This document shows positions 27,600-36,600 of a DNA stretch of 64,000 nt, piece after piece. Origin of the DNA: Geitlerinema sp. S16 (GTDB lineage: Bacteria > Cyanobacteriota > Cyanobacteriia > Cyanobacteriales > Geitlerinemataceae); assembly GCA_011390275.1 (NCBI GenBank), contig JAABST010000002.1, forward strand, positions 89,213-153,212, written 5' to 3'. The notes beneath the pieces are model-generated. The model searched no databases. It saw only the letters and a program-made list of their open reading frames with translations, and was not told the origin of the DNA. Position 1 is the first letter of the stretch. Each line of letters starts with the position of its first letter. Made by a program: the position numbers and the translations under genes.

Positions 27600-30500
27600 C
27601 TAGAAGCTAAGATAGTTTTCCGGATTTCTCGTATCAATTGGATGCCGGTAAGGACTGACATGAACCTCAAAGTGGAGGTGCGGACCAGTAGAATTACCAG
27701 TACTACCAACATTGCCAATCTTTTGACCACCACTGACTTGCTGGCCATTTTGAACATCAATTTGTGATAGATGCGCGTAGACCGTCCGCAAGCCATTGTC
27801 ATGCTGTATTCGGACAAATCGTCCCCAGCCGTTGGGATGGTTTCCGACTTCTACAACTTTTCCTGGCTTCGCAGCTTTGACTCGAACATATGGATTACTG
27901 TTCCACGTTGACAAATCAATGCCGTTGTGGGTCGGTCGTTGCGGTGTGCGATAGCGGCTTGAAGCAAAAATCGTGTAAGTCCCAGGATCTAGTGGATTCT
28001 GCCATCCTGATGAGCCATCACCTCCGGTATTAGGTGAGGTTGAGACATAGTAGGCTGCAACATAACCAACCTGATTTCCAACCTGGACTTTATACCAATC
28101 AGTACGATTACCTGGATAGTAAGCTTGTCCAGTCACTTTTTCTAAGATTGTGAGTTTAGTCCCGTTGTTCAGAGTTGTGATTTCAGTTTGATTTGTGCTC
28201 GGGTCTCGACGGAATCGTAAGCCAATAGACGAATTGACATACCCAACTTGAGTGGGGCTAGCACCAGGTAAATTTAACTTCCACTGATGATACCCATTGC
28301 CTGATATTGGACGAGGATACATATAGACTGAATCACCATTAGCTCCACCCGCATCCAGAGCACGGCCTGTCGCTTTATTAACAAGCTGGTAACCAACACC
28401 ATTTCGCGTCACTTTCCAAAGCTGATAGGGATTATTAGTCGGTTTAGGATTGGGATAGCCATAAGGCTTTTCACCGTTAGAACCACCAGCATCAAGAGCC
28501 TTTCCATTGGCTTTATTGATGATCATGTAATCATCACCAATTTTGTAAAATCCCCACTGATGATAGTTGTTGGCGGGATTGAGAGAGGGATGTGGATAAA
28601 CTGAATTGTCGGAGCCACCGGCATCCAGCGCTTTGTTCGTCTGCACGCTTTGAACTGTAGAGAAATGAATACCGGGGAAACGTTTCAGGATCTCTGCGAC
28701 AGAGGGAGTATTGAGCCACGACGGGTTTTGTCCAGGTCGTAAAACTTCAACACGACCAGTACTGCGCTGGTGGGCGATTTTGCCCCCTTCAAAATCAGAG
28801 AAGACCGTGTCGCTTCCATAAGCGTACTCACGGCGTGTCGGCATACCTAACCAGCTATACGCACCAACCATGTCGGTATAGCGGCGACCAATTTGCCCCC
28901 AGGTTGCCACGGAACCCGTCTTCGGCGAATAGTGAATCCGAGACTTGCCATTCTCTGTCGCAAAGACTTGATAGATATAACCGCTAGGCTTATTGCGCAG
29001 GCTAATCTCATTAGAGCGCGGATAGCCTAAGTGACCTGTCGCACCACCCATTTGTTTGTATTCACCCAAGTTTCCATGCCATATCCAGAAGGCTTCGCTT
29101 GCTCCATCCTCAAGCATTAGCAGCATTTCGCTACCATTTTTGTCCCGGAACTTTTGCGTCCAACCATTCCCCCAACGATATGCATCACCCTGGGGTTTTA
29201 GTCCCTGTGATGTGCCGTTGATTTTGTTGTAGGCTGCCTGAAAAATCTTCGGTGATCGTGACTTACGACCAATCTGGTTACGAGTCAGAATCGTCTTGAG
29301 CCAATTCGGAGTCGCTTTTACAACACGAGTACGAATGTTATCAATCCGCTTCTTGATCGGAGTCCAAATCCGTTTGATGCCATTGGTAACACGAGTACGA
29401 ACGTTACGCACCGTATTGCTAAAACCACGTCGTACTCGCGAAATAACAGTCGGGACAAATTGATTACGAATTCGATTGAGGTTATTCGTGAAGCTATTGC
29501 GGACGCGAGTCACGCTGTTCGTCACCCAATTACGAATCTGACGGGGGTATCGCGTCGCATTCTGACGCACAGTTTTGCGAACGCGACTCACCGTGTTGCT
29601 CACCCACTTACGTAGCGTTTGCTTCACAGACTGTCGCGTGCGATTGAAATTCGTTGTGACGCGCTGCTTAACTCGATTGATATTTGTGCGGAACGTCTTC
29701 TGGACTTTATTGACGTATCGAGGCAGCGATCGTCGTACTGACGAAAAACCACGGCTGATCGTGCGGCGCACCCGGTTGGATGCGTTGGAAATTCCTTTGA
29801 GCACACGACGGAGAAACACAGGACGCTCCGTCGCATTGGCCGAATCCGCTGTGAGACCTTGCGAATCAGGCAGACTCTTCGCCACATCCGGCCAGGAAAT
29901 TAAAGAAGCAAAGCTGACCGCTGCCGTCGAATTAAGCAATCCTGCTCCAGTTTCGGCATCCCAGTTTGGTGCATCAAGATCGGTTGCAGTACGCTTGAGA
30001 AGCTCGATGACCTGACGATAACTTAGGTCGGGATTAGCCGCCCAGACCTGGGAGGCAACTCCTGTGACTTGAGCTGTGGCGAGGGATGTACCCGAAATAT
30101 CACCATCGCTTCCTGGTGCGAGGAGGCCAAGTCCCTCGCCATAGCTGGAATAGTCGGCTCGCGTCCAATCTTCAACGGCTCCTACCGTTAGCACATTATC
30201 GAAGTAGCGAGCAGCTTGTCCGAGAGCTGACATTTGGCCGCCTTTGTTACCTGCCGCAGCAACAACCAGCACATTATTGTCACGAGCATATTCGAGTGCT
30301 GCCCATTCACCTGGAGTGAGCTGTGCGCGAGTGACAACCTGTCCATCAGCAGTAGTTTCCGTTAGATCGAAACTCAAGTTGACTAGCGCATTCGGCTGAC
30401 CCGACTCTTGGGCGGTATCGACGAATTCGATTAACGACTTCGCCCATTCTCCAGAACCGACGCTTCGTCCGAGCCAGAACGGGGCATTGTCATTGTTTGC

Positions 30501-32711
30501 CACGATGGTTTGTAAAACCTTTGTCCCGTGATCGTCACCTTCGCCTTCCGCGAGCAGCGGATCTCCGTCGTCATCAACAAGATCGGAACCCAGAGCAACG
30601 GAGTCAGGCGATACATCCGCTGCTTCGAGATTGAAGCCTGTATCGAGTATACCGATGGTAGGTTGATTAGCCTCTGGTAAGTCAAGCTCACTGCTCGCTT
30701 CAGCAATTAGAGCCGTGTAGAGTTCGTCTCGTTCAGTATCGGTCAGATCGTTATTGACTTGCTCTTGGTTAACGAGTTCTTGAATCTCAGTTTCGAGCTT
30801 TTCTAGCTGCCGATCGAGTTCCGCTTCAGCCCCCTCGTAAACATCAGACGTGACTTCAGGATTGATTTCGAGGCGATTGAGCTCGGCTTCAAATTCAGCT
30901 TCGAGTGCTGTGAGGTCACTGTCCCAAACGTCTGCTTCGTCTCCTAAATTGTCGATACGACTCAGCAGCTTGGCTTCAAGGTCATCGACGATCACTTCGA
31001 TTTCCTCTTCAGAAATGACGACAGAATCGTCTTCTCCATCAAGATCGTCTGTTTCGAGTGGTTCCTCAAAGTTATCTAAGGTGAATTCTTCCAGTTCGCT
31101 CGTAACTTCGTAACCTTCCTCACTCAAATCTTCATCGAATATTTCGAGATCCTCGGCAGGCGTGAAATATGGATCGACGTAAGCTAGGAGAGCTTCTCCA
31201 ATGTCTGTATCGCGCCAGTCATTGCCGGGATCGATTAGACCGTCAAGGGTTGCGGCGTCACCCGTCGCGCCCCGCACCCGGAACACCACATCGTTATAGT
31301 CGCGATCAGTCTCCGTCTCCGTACTCATATCCTCCAACACAAACGTACTCCCATCCCCCGTCACATCCGCAATCTGCGCGAAGTGAAACTCATCATCCGG
31401 GTTCAAACTCGACAACGAAAACAACGGACGCACCTTCGCATCCATCGACGATCCATCCGCCGCCGCCGATAACGTCGAATTCGGCACCAACATCACCCCA
31501 AACGTATCGCCCGCCTTCATCGCGAACAGCTTCACACCGCGATAATCCCCCGAATTCTCCGCACTCGCAAACTTCGCACCCTCTACCTTGTCATCAATCA
31601 CCAGATGACCACGCTCGGAATTGCTACTCGCCCGATCGACCGCTTCCGCCACGAACGCATCAAACGACTCGAACTCCTGACCGTCGAGACCATCCAGACT
31701 GAAGAACGCCAACTGACCCTTGTAGTCACCACCATCTAAGAGGAAATCGACCCCAACCTGACCCTCAGCACCGACGGTAAATAGACCGTTATTAATCGCG
31801 CTGAGATCAAACGTAAACCCGAGGGTTTCGAGGAGCTCGTCTATCAGTTCCGATTCATCTTCATCTTCGATGTCAGTCTCAGTATCGGTGTCTGCGTCTG
31901 AGCCTAAATCAGTGTCTGAATCTGATGCGTCATCGATCGTGTCAGTGACATCGGCACCCTCCTCTCCGGCATCATCGCCGAATCCATCGCCCGCTACGGC
32001 TACGAACGTTCCAGGCTTGGACTCTGATCCTTCGGTTGAGTCGGGTTCTGGGTCTAGCTCTGTATCGGCATCCGTCGCAACCGTAGATTCGGAGACCTCG
32101 TCTGAATCATCTACCGATTCGGGTTTAGGCTCGGGTTCAACTTCCGAATCTTCCGTCGTCTTCGATGTCGTATCTGTGATGATCGCAGCAGCTTCGCTGG
32201 CCTCTTCGTCGATCGGCTCGGAATCGTCCTCACCGACACCGTCCGCATCGTTCAGCGACGTTACTTCGGACGCCTCAGTATCGTCGGTCTCCGCTACATC
32301 TACAGCTTCGCCGCCTAATTCCTCTTCGCTGTCGCTATCATCCAAATGATCAACGATCTTGATCGGATCTCCCAGTTCTTCCTCATCCGATTCTCGCAAA
32401 CTTGAATCATTAGAATCCAGATCCTCATCGAGTTCCGAATCTGGAGCATCATCGGCTGAGAATATCTCTGAATCTATACTTTCACTAGACTCTCCCGTTA
32501 GATCCTCAGCCATAGGATCAACTGAAATTTCGAGCGGATCACCGCCATCTCCACCACCCAAAAGATCCAGACCTTCCTCACCATCTGTTAGACCCAGTGG
32601 CGAAGGTGTCAGAATTTCCTCTAGTGGTCCCGTTTGGTGAAAGCCCTGTGGTGGGATGGTTTCGGATGGGTTGGACTCAAAGAGGTCAGCGAACTTACGA
32701 AGAAGAGACAT
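27600..32711 (-). CDS. Giant secreted-type protein: leader, DUF4114, subtilase, basic repeats, LGFP, ricin-type lectin, SH3b and M23 peptidase
   Basis: 1703 aa from ATG 32711 (MSLLRKFADLFES); the paralogue at 36601-42792 begins MSSLRK, which decides the start against a GTG 72 bases upstream. Order: leader (FHQTGPLEEILTPSPL, then GGGDGG near residue 50); very acidic 55-300; DUF4114 to about 480 (ending DRDYNDVVFRVRG); helical Glu-rich linker; subtilase 685-930 with full triad D690 (GILDTG), H728 (DDHGTK) and S876 (SGTSLATA); Arg-rich repeats 945-1145; LGFP repeats about 1150-1330; three QxW-type ricin repeats 1350-1490 (KALDAGGS, then HQW or QLW); SH3b about 1490-1555; M23 endopeptidase at the end (THNGIDL and GPHLHFEVH). 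M23, SH3b and LGFP act on or bind peptidoglycan, so this looks like a cell-wall-targeting exoprotein. No classical signal peptide is present. Confidence 0.85.
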   Translation of the reverse strand: MSLLRKFADLFESNPSETIPPQGFHQTGPLEEILTPSPLGLTDGEEGLDLLGGGDGGDPLEISVDPMAEDLTGESSESIDSEIFSADDAPDSELDEDLDSNDSSLRESDEEELGDPIKIVDHLDDSDSEEELGGEAVDVAETDDTEASEVTSLNDADGVGEDDSEPIDEEASEAAAIITDTTSKTTEDSEVEPEPKPESVDDSDEVSESTVATDADTELDPEPDSTEGSESKPGTFVAVAGDGFGDDAGEEGADVTDTIDDASDSDTDLGSDADTDTETDIEDEDESELIDELLETLGFTFDLSAINNGLFTVGAEGQVGVDFLLDGGDYKGQLAFFSLDGLDGQEFESFDAFVAEAVDRASSNSERGHLVIDDKVEGAKFASAENSGDYRGVKLFAMKAGDTFGVMLVPNSTLSAAADGSSMDAKVRPLFSLSSLNPDDEFHFAQIADVTGDGSTFVLEDMSTETETDRDYNDVVFRVRGATGDAATLDGLIDPGNDWRDTDIGEALLAYVDPYFTPAEDLEIFDEDLSEEGYEVTSELEEFTLDNFEEPLETDDLDGEDDSVVISEEEIEVIVDDLEAKLLSRIDNLGDEADVWDSDLTALEAEFEAELNRLEINPEVTSDVYEGAEAELDRQLEKLETEIQELVNQEQVNNDLTDTERDELYTALIAEASSELDLPEANQPTIGILDTGFNLEAADVSPDSVALGSDLVDDDGDPLLAEGEGDDHGTKVLQTIVANNDNAPFWLGRSVGSGEWAKSLIEFVDTAQESGQPNALVNLSFDLTETTADGQVVTRAQLTPGEWAALEYARDNNVLVVAAAGNKGGQMSALGQAARYFDNVLTVGAVEDWTRADYSSYGEGLGLLAPGSDGDISGTSLATAQVTGVASQVWAANPDLSYRQVIELLKRTATDLDAPNWDAETGAGLLNSTAAVSFASLISWPDVAKSLPDSQGLTADSANATERPVFLRRVLKGISNASNRVRRTISRGFSSVRRSLPRYVNKVQKTFRTNINRVKQRVTTNFNRTRQSVKQTLRKWVSNTVSRVRKTVRQNATRYPRQIRNWVTNSVTRVRNSFTNNLNRIRNQFVPTVISRVRRGFSNTVRNVRTRVTNGIKRIWTPIKKRIDNIRTRVVKATPNWLKTILTRNQIGRKSRSPKIFQAAYNKINGTSQGLKPQGDAYRWGNGWTQKFRDKNGSEMLLMLEDGASEAFWIWHGNLGEYKQMGGATGHLGYPRSNEISLRNKPSGYIYQVFATENGKSRIHYSPKTGSVATWGQIGRRYTDMVGAYSWLGMPTRREYAYGSDTVFSDFEGGKIAHQRSTGRVEVLRPGQNPSWLNTPSVAEILKRFPGIHFSTVQSVQTNKALDAGGSDNSVYPHPSLNPANNYHQWGFYKIGDDYMIINKANGKALDAGGSNGEKPYGYPNPKPTNNPYQLWKVTRNGVGYQLVNKATGRALDAGGANGDSVYMYPRPISGNGYHQWKLNLPGASPTQVGYVNSSIGLRFRRDPSTNQTEITTLNNGTKLTILEKVTGQAYYPGNRTDWYKVQVGNQVGYVAAYYVSTSPNTGGDGSSGWQNPLDPGTYTIFASSRYRTPQRPTHNGIDLSTWNSNPYVRVKAAKPGKVVEVGNHPNGWGRFVRIQHDNGLRTVYAHLSQIDVQNGQQVSGGQKIGNVGSTGNSTGPHLHFEVHVSPYRHPIDTRNPENYLSF

Positions 32712-32856
32712 GGCGGAGTTGGTAGATGATGGAGGAAGGCCATACGGAGACTGAAAGTTCAAAACTTTCTCACGGGAATACACGACCTAGCCACGCCGTG
32801 ATTCGAGCCTCATGTGTATCTCTCAGAGGGGAGAGTCTGTTTTTACGAAAGAAGGG

Positions 32857-34446
32857 TTAGTTAAACCAAATGAACGGCGGATACCGTTTGATGTTCACCA
32901 CCTTGCCGATCTGGTGTCCAATGCTTTGATAAGCGTTTAACTTTTTCGGGCTGCGAATCCGCACGTAGCCCTTAACGTTGGGGAGCAGCATCGGGTTATG
33001 CTCCACTGGGTCTAGCTCGATCGTCACTTCTAATTCCGCCTTATCCCCAGTGGTCTCTTCATCATCTAACACCGGCTTAATGGCTTTCACCCGACCGGCC
33101 ACCGGTGGTACACCAGGGGTATCATTCACAAACTTCGCCCGATCGCCTTCACCCAACAACTCCATATCTCCCTGATTAAACCGGGCGGCAATGTCGTACC
33201 CATCCGACGGCGCGATCGCGAATAGCGATTCACCTTGGTTAAACCATTTGCCATCCTTAAGGTCGAGATCTTCCGTAATGACGATGCCATCGACGCTCGC
33301 CCGTAGGTGGAGTGCCTCGCGACGCGCTTGGAGTTGCTGGAGAATCTCCTGATGGGCGATCGCCAATTGTTCTTGACGCTCTAACTCCACCAGTGCCACA
33401 CTCACCTCCTCATGGCTCTGTACGGACTCCGCGCGGCTGCTTTCCCATTGACCTAACCCGCTGAGACTATCCTCTTCCAGCTTGCCGATCGCCCCGTTGA
33501 TCTGCGCCTGAGCCGCCTGACCTTGCGCTACAAAGCGATCAATTTCATGATCTACCCCAGCTTGCATAATGTGACGCTCATCGATTTTCCGTGTGAGCGA
33601 TTGCAGCTCGCTTTCGGTGCTTGTAATCCGCAGGTCTAATTCCGATTGTTGATCGGTTAGGGATGTGACTGCTGGATTGATTCGCCCGAGCGCTCCGGCC
33701 TCGATCGCGATGTTGAGATCTGCAAACCGTGCCGCTAATTCGTCCCGACGGGCGAGGAGTTCTGCGAGTTGTTCCTGCTTTTTGGCGTGCTGTTCTGCCA
33801 GATCCTGTGCTTCTGATTGGAGTCGATCCTGTTCATAGGCTTGACGTGCGGCCTGCGATCGCAGCGCCTCGATTTCCGCTTCTAAACGCTGGGTTTCGCT
33901 GCTCCCCACCCCCGCTTCCACATCATTCAATTGCCCAAGTTTTCGATCGAGCAGTTGGCGATCGAAATCAGCCGCCGTGCCGCTCCGTGCCGCCACCGCC
34001 TGCGCCACCGCCAACCGCCGCTCCGCAGCCTTAATCGCCGCCTGGGTATCCATCACCAAACGTTCCTGCTCCAAAATCTGCGATGTCAGCTCATCATTCT
34101 CAATAATCGCCACCACATCACCCCGCCGCACCGCCGCACGCGGCGCCACCCGTAACTCCACTCGACCCGCCTCACGCATCGACACCGACTGCCGATTATT
34201 ATCCTGTAACCCCACTTCCGCCCGTCCCATGACATAGGTCGGCAACGGGATGAACCCGAGTCCCCCCAGAAGCAGCAGTATGGTGTAAAACACCGTGCGC
34301 TTCGAGATCGATCGCTCCGAAGAGTCCGCCGCTGGGGATTCCGCTCGATCGGCGGGTTCGGCAGACTCGATCGGTGTCGGGCGCTTCGCTCCAGGCGGCA
34401 CAACTTTCAGCGGTGAAACGTGGTTGGGTTGGGGGGAAGAGGTCAT
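32857..34446 (-). CDS. HlyD-type membrane fusion protein of the giant-protein cluster
   Basis: 529 aa from ATG 34446 (MTSSPQPNHVSPLKVV); a longer frame would overlap the M50 gene by 56 bases and is less likely. A proline-rich cytoplasmic end is followed by one membrane helix (FYTILLLLGGLGFIPL), a lipoyl half-motif (MREAGRVELRVAPRAAVRRG), a long coiled-coil hairpin rich in Gln, Glu and Ala, the second lipoyl half (LRASVDGIVITEDLDLKDGKWF) and a beta-barrel end that finishes PFIWFN. This is the adaptor-protein plan of type I and related exporters. It starts 43 bases after the M50 gene and precedes the giant subtilase gene by 145 bases, so an export role for the giant proteins is a reasonable inference. 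No ABC transporter gene is adjacent. Confidence 0.8.
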   Translation of the reverse strand: MTSSPQPNHVSPLKVVPPGAKRPTPIESAEPADRAESPAADSSERSISKRTVFYTILLLLGGLGFIPLPTYVMGRAEVGLQDNNRQSVSMREAGRVELRVAPRAAVRRGDVVAIIENDELTSQILEQERLVMDTQAAIKAAERRLAVAQAVAARSGTAADFDRQLLDRKLGQLNDVEAGVGSSETQRLEAEIEALRSQAARQAYEQDRLQSEAQDLAEQHAKKQEQLAELLARRDELAARFADLNIAIEAGALGRINPAVTSLTDQQSELDLRITSTESELQSLTRKIDERHIMQAGVDHEIDRFVAQGQAAQAQINGAIGKLEEDSLSGLGQWESSRAESVQSHEEVSVALVELERQEQLAIAHQEILQQLQARREALHLRASVDGIVITEDLDLKDGKWFNQGESLFAIAPSDGYDIAARFNQGDMELLGEGDRAKFVNDTPGVPPVAGRVKAIKPVLDDEETTGDKAELEVTIELDPVEHNPMLLPNVKGYVRIRSPKKLNAYQSIGHQIGKVVNIKRYPPFIWFN

Positions 34447-34489
34447 GGCTTTCGGTAGAGCAACGGTAGAGCTTGTCAAACGGATCGGA

Positions 34490-35899
34490 TCAAGACGGTT
34501 CAGCGTCCCATAGCGTGTAGTACGCCAGCCAGAGCGCAAAGGCAAAAGCGATCGGTGCTGGAAGTGTTATCAGGGCAAAATGCAATAAATTACCGAAAAG
34601 GAGACCAAAAATGCCGACGAGGTAGATCAAACTCAAGGGGGCGTAGGCGGCCAGGATGGGGCGAAAGGCTGGATATTCGATCTCCGGCTCACCTTTGAAT
34701 TTGCGCTGATAGTAGGCAAAGGCGCGACGGCGGAGGTCGTTGATGCGGGTCGCGGCGACGAGCAGGTGATAGCCGTCGAATTTGGCGAGGGGGTTAAGGT
34801 TCAGTAGAACGGTAAAGAGGGAGGCGCTAAAGAGGAGATAGCTGATTTCGTAGAGCCACTGGCCGATCGTCGTTACATTCCAGACGAAGAGGGCGATCGC
34901 GGCGATCGCCAATTGCGTTAAAACACCCGCCCCCACGACGAGCAACCGCTGATAACGCGGTAGGCCGTAGGAGTTGGTGCTGTTGGTATAAGCGGCAGGG
35001 AATAGGCACATGAACATCAACCCCATGCTTTTGACGGGCTTGCCGAAGTGGGTCAGCGTAAAGGCGTGGCCGAGTTCATGGATGCTGAGAACGATGAGAC
35101 TGGCGATGATATATTTCACGATTAGCCCCGCGCCCTGGGTTTCCCACAGTTGAACGCCGTAGGCGACCAAGTCCGCCGCCTGGGCGAAACCGACGATTCC
35201 CATCAGTGCCAAGCTTGCCAAAAAGCCATACCAAAACCGTCGCGTCCAGATCCAGCGCAATTTATCGACGTGTCGCGACAGCCAGGGATCGGGGTCGCAG
35301 ATTTTTTTCTTGAAAAATAGGAGCTGCATCGGGTTGAATTTGCCGCGTGGTTTGGCGGGTGGTTCAACGCCTTCAAGCATGGATTTTGAGCCGAGCCATT
35401 GACGCAATTGGGCGAGTCTGGGGGGGGAGATGTCGTGTTGTTGGCACAGATCGTCGTCGCGCAGCCAGCCGATCGCCTCGATCGCCGCTTTATCAGAATC
35501 GGCGACGCTGAGTACGGTTTCGGTGAGTGGATTATTTAAAATCCAGTAGCCTTCGGGTTGATGATCCCATTCAACGCAGGCTCGCAAACTCCCGATCGGG
35601 CGATCAGCGATCATGTTGTCGGGATCATGAGCAAACACACCCTGATCGATCAGTTCCTGGATCACCGTGGCGACGATCTGGGGGTTTTGCCGATTGCGTT
35701 TGCGGTTGTATTGGTGTTGGATTTGGGCGATCGTGAATTTGCCGCTGAAGTGGGACAGGATAAAGGCACGATCGGCGTCAATTTCGATCCGGCGATCGTC
35801 GAGTTTGGCGCAGAGGTAGTGGCGATCGCCGGTTTTGCTGGGACGGATGTCCCAGTAGGGGGTGAGGTCAGGGGTGTGCCAGTGGCGATCGATGTCCAT
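34490..35899 (-). CDS. PqqD-like domain fused to an M50 membrane metallopeptidase
   Basis: 469 aa, start ATG at 35899. Residues about 20-100 form a PqqD-like winged helix (RRIEIDADRAFILSHFSGKF), the fold used in peptide-modifying systems to bind leader peptides. Several membrane helices follow from about residue 215. The zinc-protease motif HELGHA sits near residue 275 and the second M50 motif NPLAKFDGYHLL near 375, both intact. Similar proteins are annotated as putative peptide zinc metalloproteases and often travel with HlyD-type proteins and exported peptides. Here it lies 18 bases after the interrupted Uma2 gene and 43 bases before the HlyD gene. Cleaving or handling the N-terminal leader of the giant proteins is my inference, not shown. 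Confidence 0.8.
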   Translation of the reverse strand: MDIDRHWHTPDLTPYWDIRPSKTGDRHYLCAKLDDRRIEIDADRAFILSHFSGKFTIAQIQHQYNRKRNRQNPQIVATVIQELIDQGVFAHDPDNMIADRPIGSLRACVEWDHQPEGYWILNNPLTETVLSVADSDKAAIEAIGWLRDDDLCQQHDISPPRLAQLRQWLGSKSMLEGVEPPAKPRGKFNPMQLLFFKKKICDPDPWLSRHVDKLRWIWTRRFWYGFLASLALMGIVGFAQAADLVAYGVQLWETQGAGLIVKYIIASLIVLSIHELGHAFTLTHFGKPVKSMGLMFMCLFPAAYTNSTNSYGLPRYQRLLVVGAGVLTQLAIAAIALFVWNVTTIGQWLYEISYLLFSASLFTVLLNLNPLAKFDGYHLLVAATRINDLRRRAFAYYQRKFKGEPEIEYPAFRPILAAYAPLSLIYLVGIFGLLFGNLLHFALITLPAPIAFAFALWLAYYTLWDAEPS

Positions 35900-35917
35900 A
35901 AGGTCAAGGTGGGAGCG

Positions 35918-36469
35918 TTAGTAGTCTAGGCCGCGATAGAGGCGGGCGATGTCAAATTCAAGCTTGAGGCTGGTGAGGGTGACGCGATCGCCGGGTTTGT
36001 AGATGTTGGTTTCCCACGTGTTTTGCTTGGTACGACGGCGGCATTCGACGTGCTGGGTATCTTGGGAAATTAATACGTATTCTTCGAGGCTTTCGAGTTT
36101 TTGGTAGTCGGTGAATTTATCCGTTTGATCGAATTTCTCGGTGCTACTGGAGAGGACTTCGGTGATGAATTTGGGGTGACGTTTGATATAGCGGTCTTCG
36201 CGATCGCGTGGGTCGCAGGTAACGAAGGCGTCGGGGTAGTAGTAGAACTCGTCTTTATAGTTGACTTTGACTTCGTTATAGACGCGGCATGGCGTGTCTT
36301 CGAGGTGACGGTCAATCAGGCCAAGTAGTTTAATGACAATTTACGAGTGGGTATCGCTGCCTCCTGCCATGGCATAAACGAGTCCGTGGCTATATTCGTG
36401 GCGGGTGGGGCTATCGTGATCGATGATCAGGTATTCATCTGGCTTGATGTAGTTGGGGATGACAATCAT
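35918..36469 (-). pseudogene. Uma2-family endonuclease gene with an in-frame stop at codon 43
   Basis: From ATG 36469 the frame is open for 183 codons except for TAA at 36341-36343 (codon 43). The translation begins MIVIPNYIKPDEYLIIDHD, has SPTRHEYSHGLVYAMAGGS and DTHS before the stop and IVIKLLGLIDRHL after it, then EVKVNYKDEFYYYPDAFVTC and FITEVLSSSTEKFDQTDKF, and ends in LYRGLDY. This is the PD-(D/E)xK-like Uma2 (DUF820) family, very common in cyanobacteria and of largely unknown role. Homologues usually have Gln where the stop lies (DTHSQI), so one C-to-T change (CAA to TAA) would explain it. No coding pattern in other frames is convincing. It separates the giant metalloprotease gene from the M50 gene. 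Confidence 0.85.
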
Positions 36470-36600
36470 GGTATGAGGAGCTTAAGGGGTGGGCTAGCTC
36501 TGAGTATATGAGGTCATTATGTGTGAGGGTTTTTGGGGTTTGGGAGTGTTGGTTTGGAGGTGGCGATCGGGGATTTGTATCCAGAGGTAGATGTTTGCGA

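Noticed and set aside
31169..32640. Long open frames on the plus strand opposite the acidic part of the giant subtilase gene
   Set aside because: They are Ser/Pro-rich mirror images of Asp/Glu-rich coding sequence and lack any domain.
36070..36328. Open frames across the Uma2 region in other frames
   Set aside because: The Uma2 frame explains the sequence fully apart from one stop.
2641..36469. Reassignment of TAA to a sense codon, suggested by two interrupted genes
   Set aside because: Several intact genes in the window end in TAA (for example trpD-like, rpsD neighbour, DUF1824), so TAA works as stop here.
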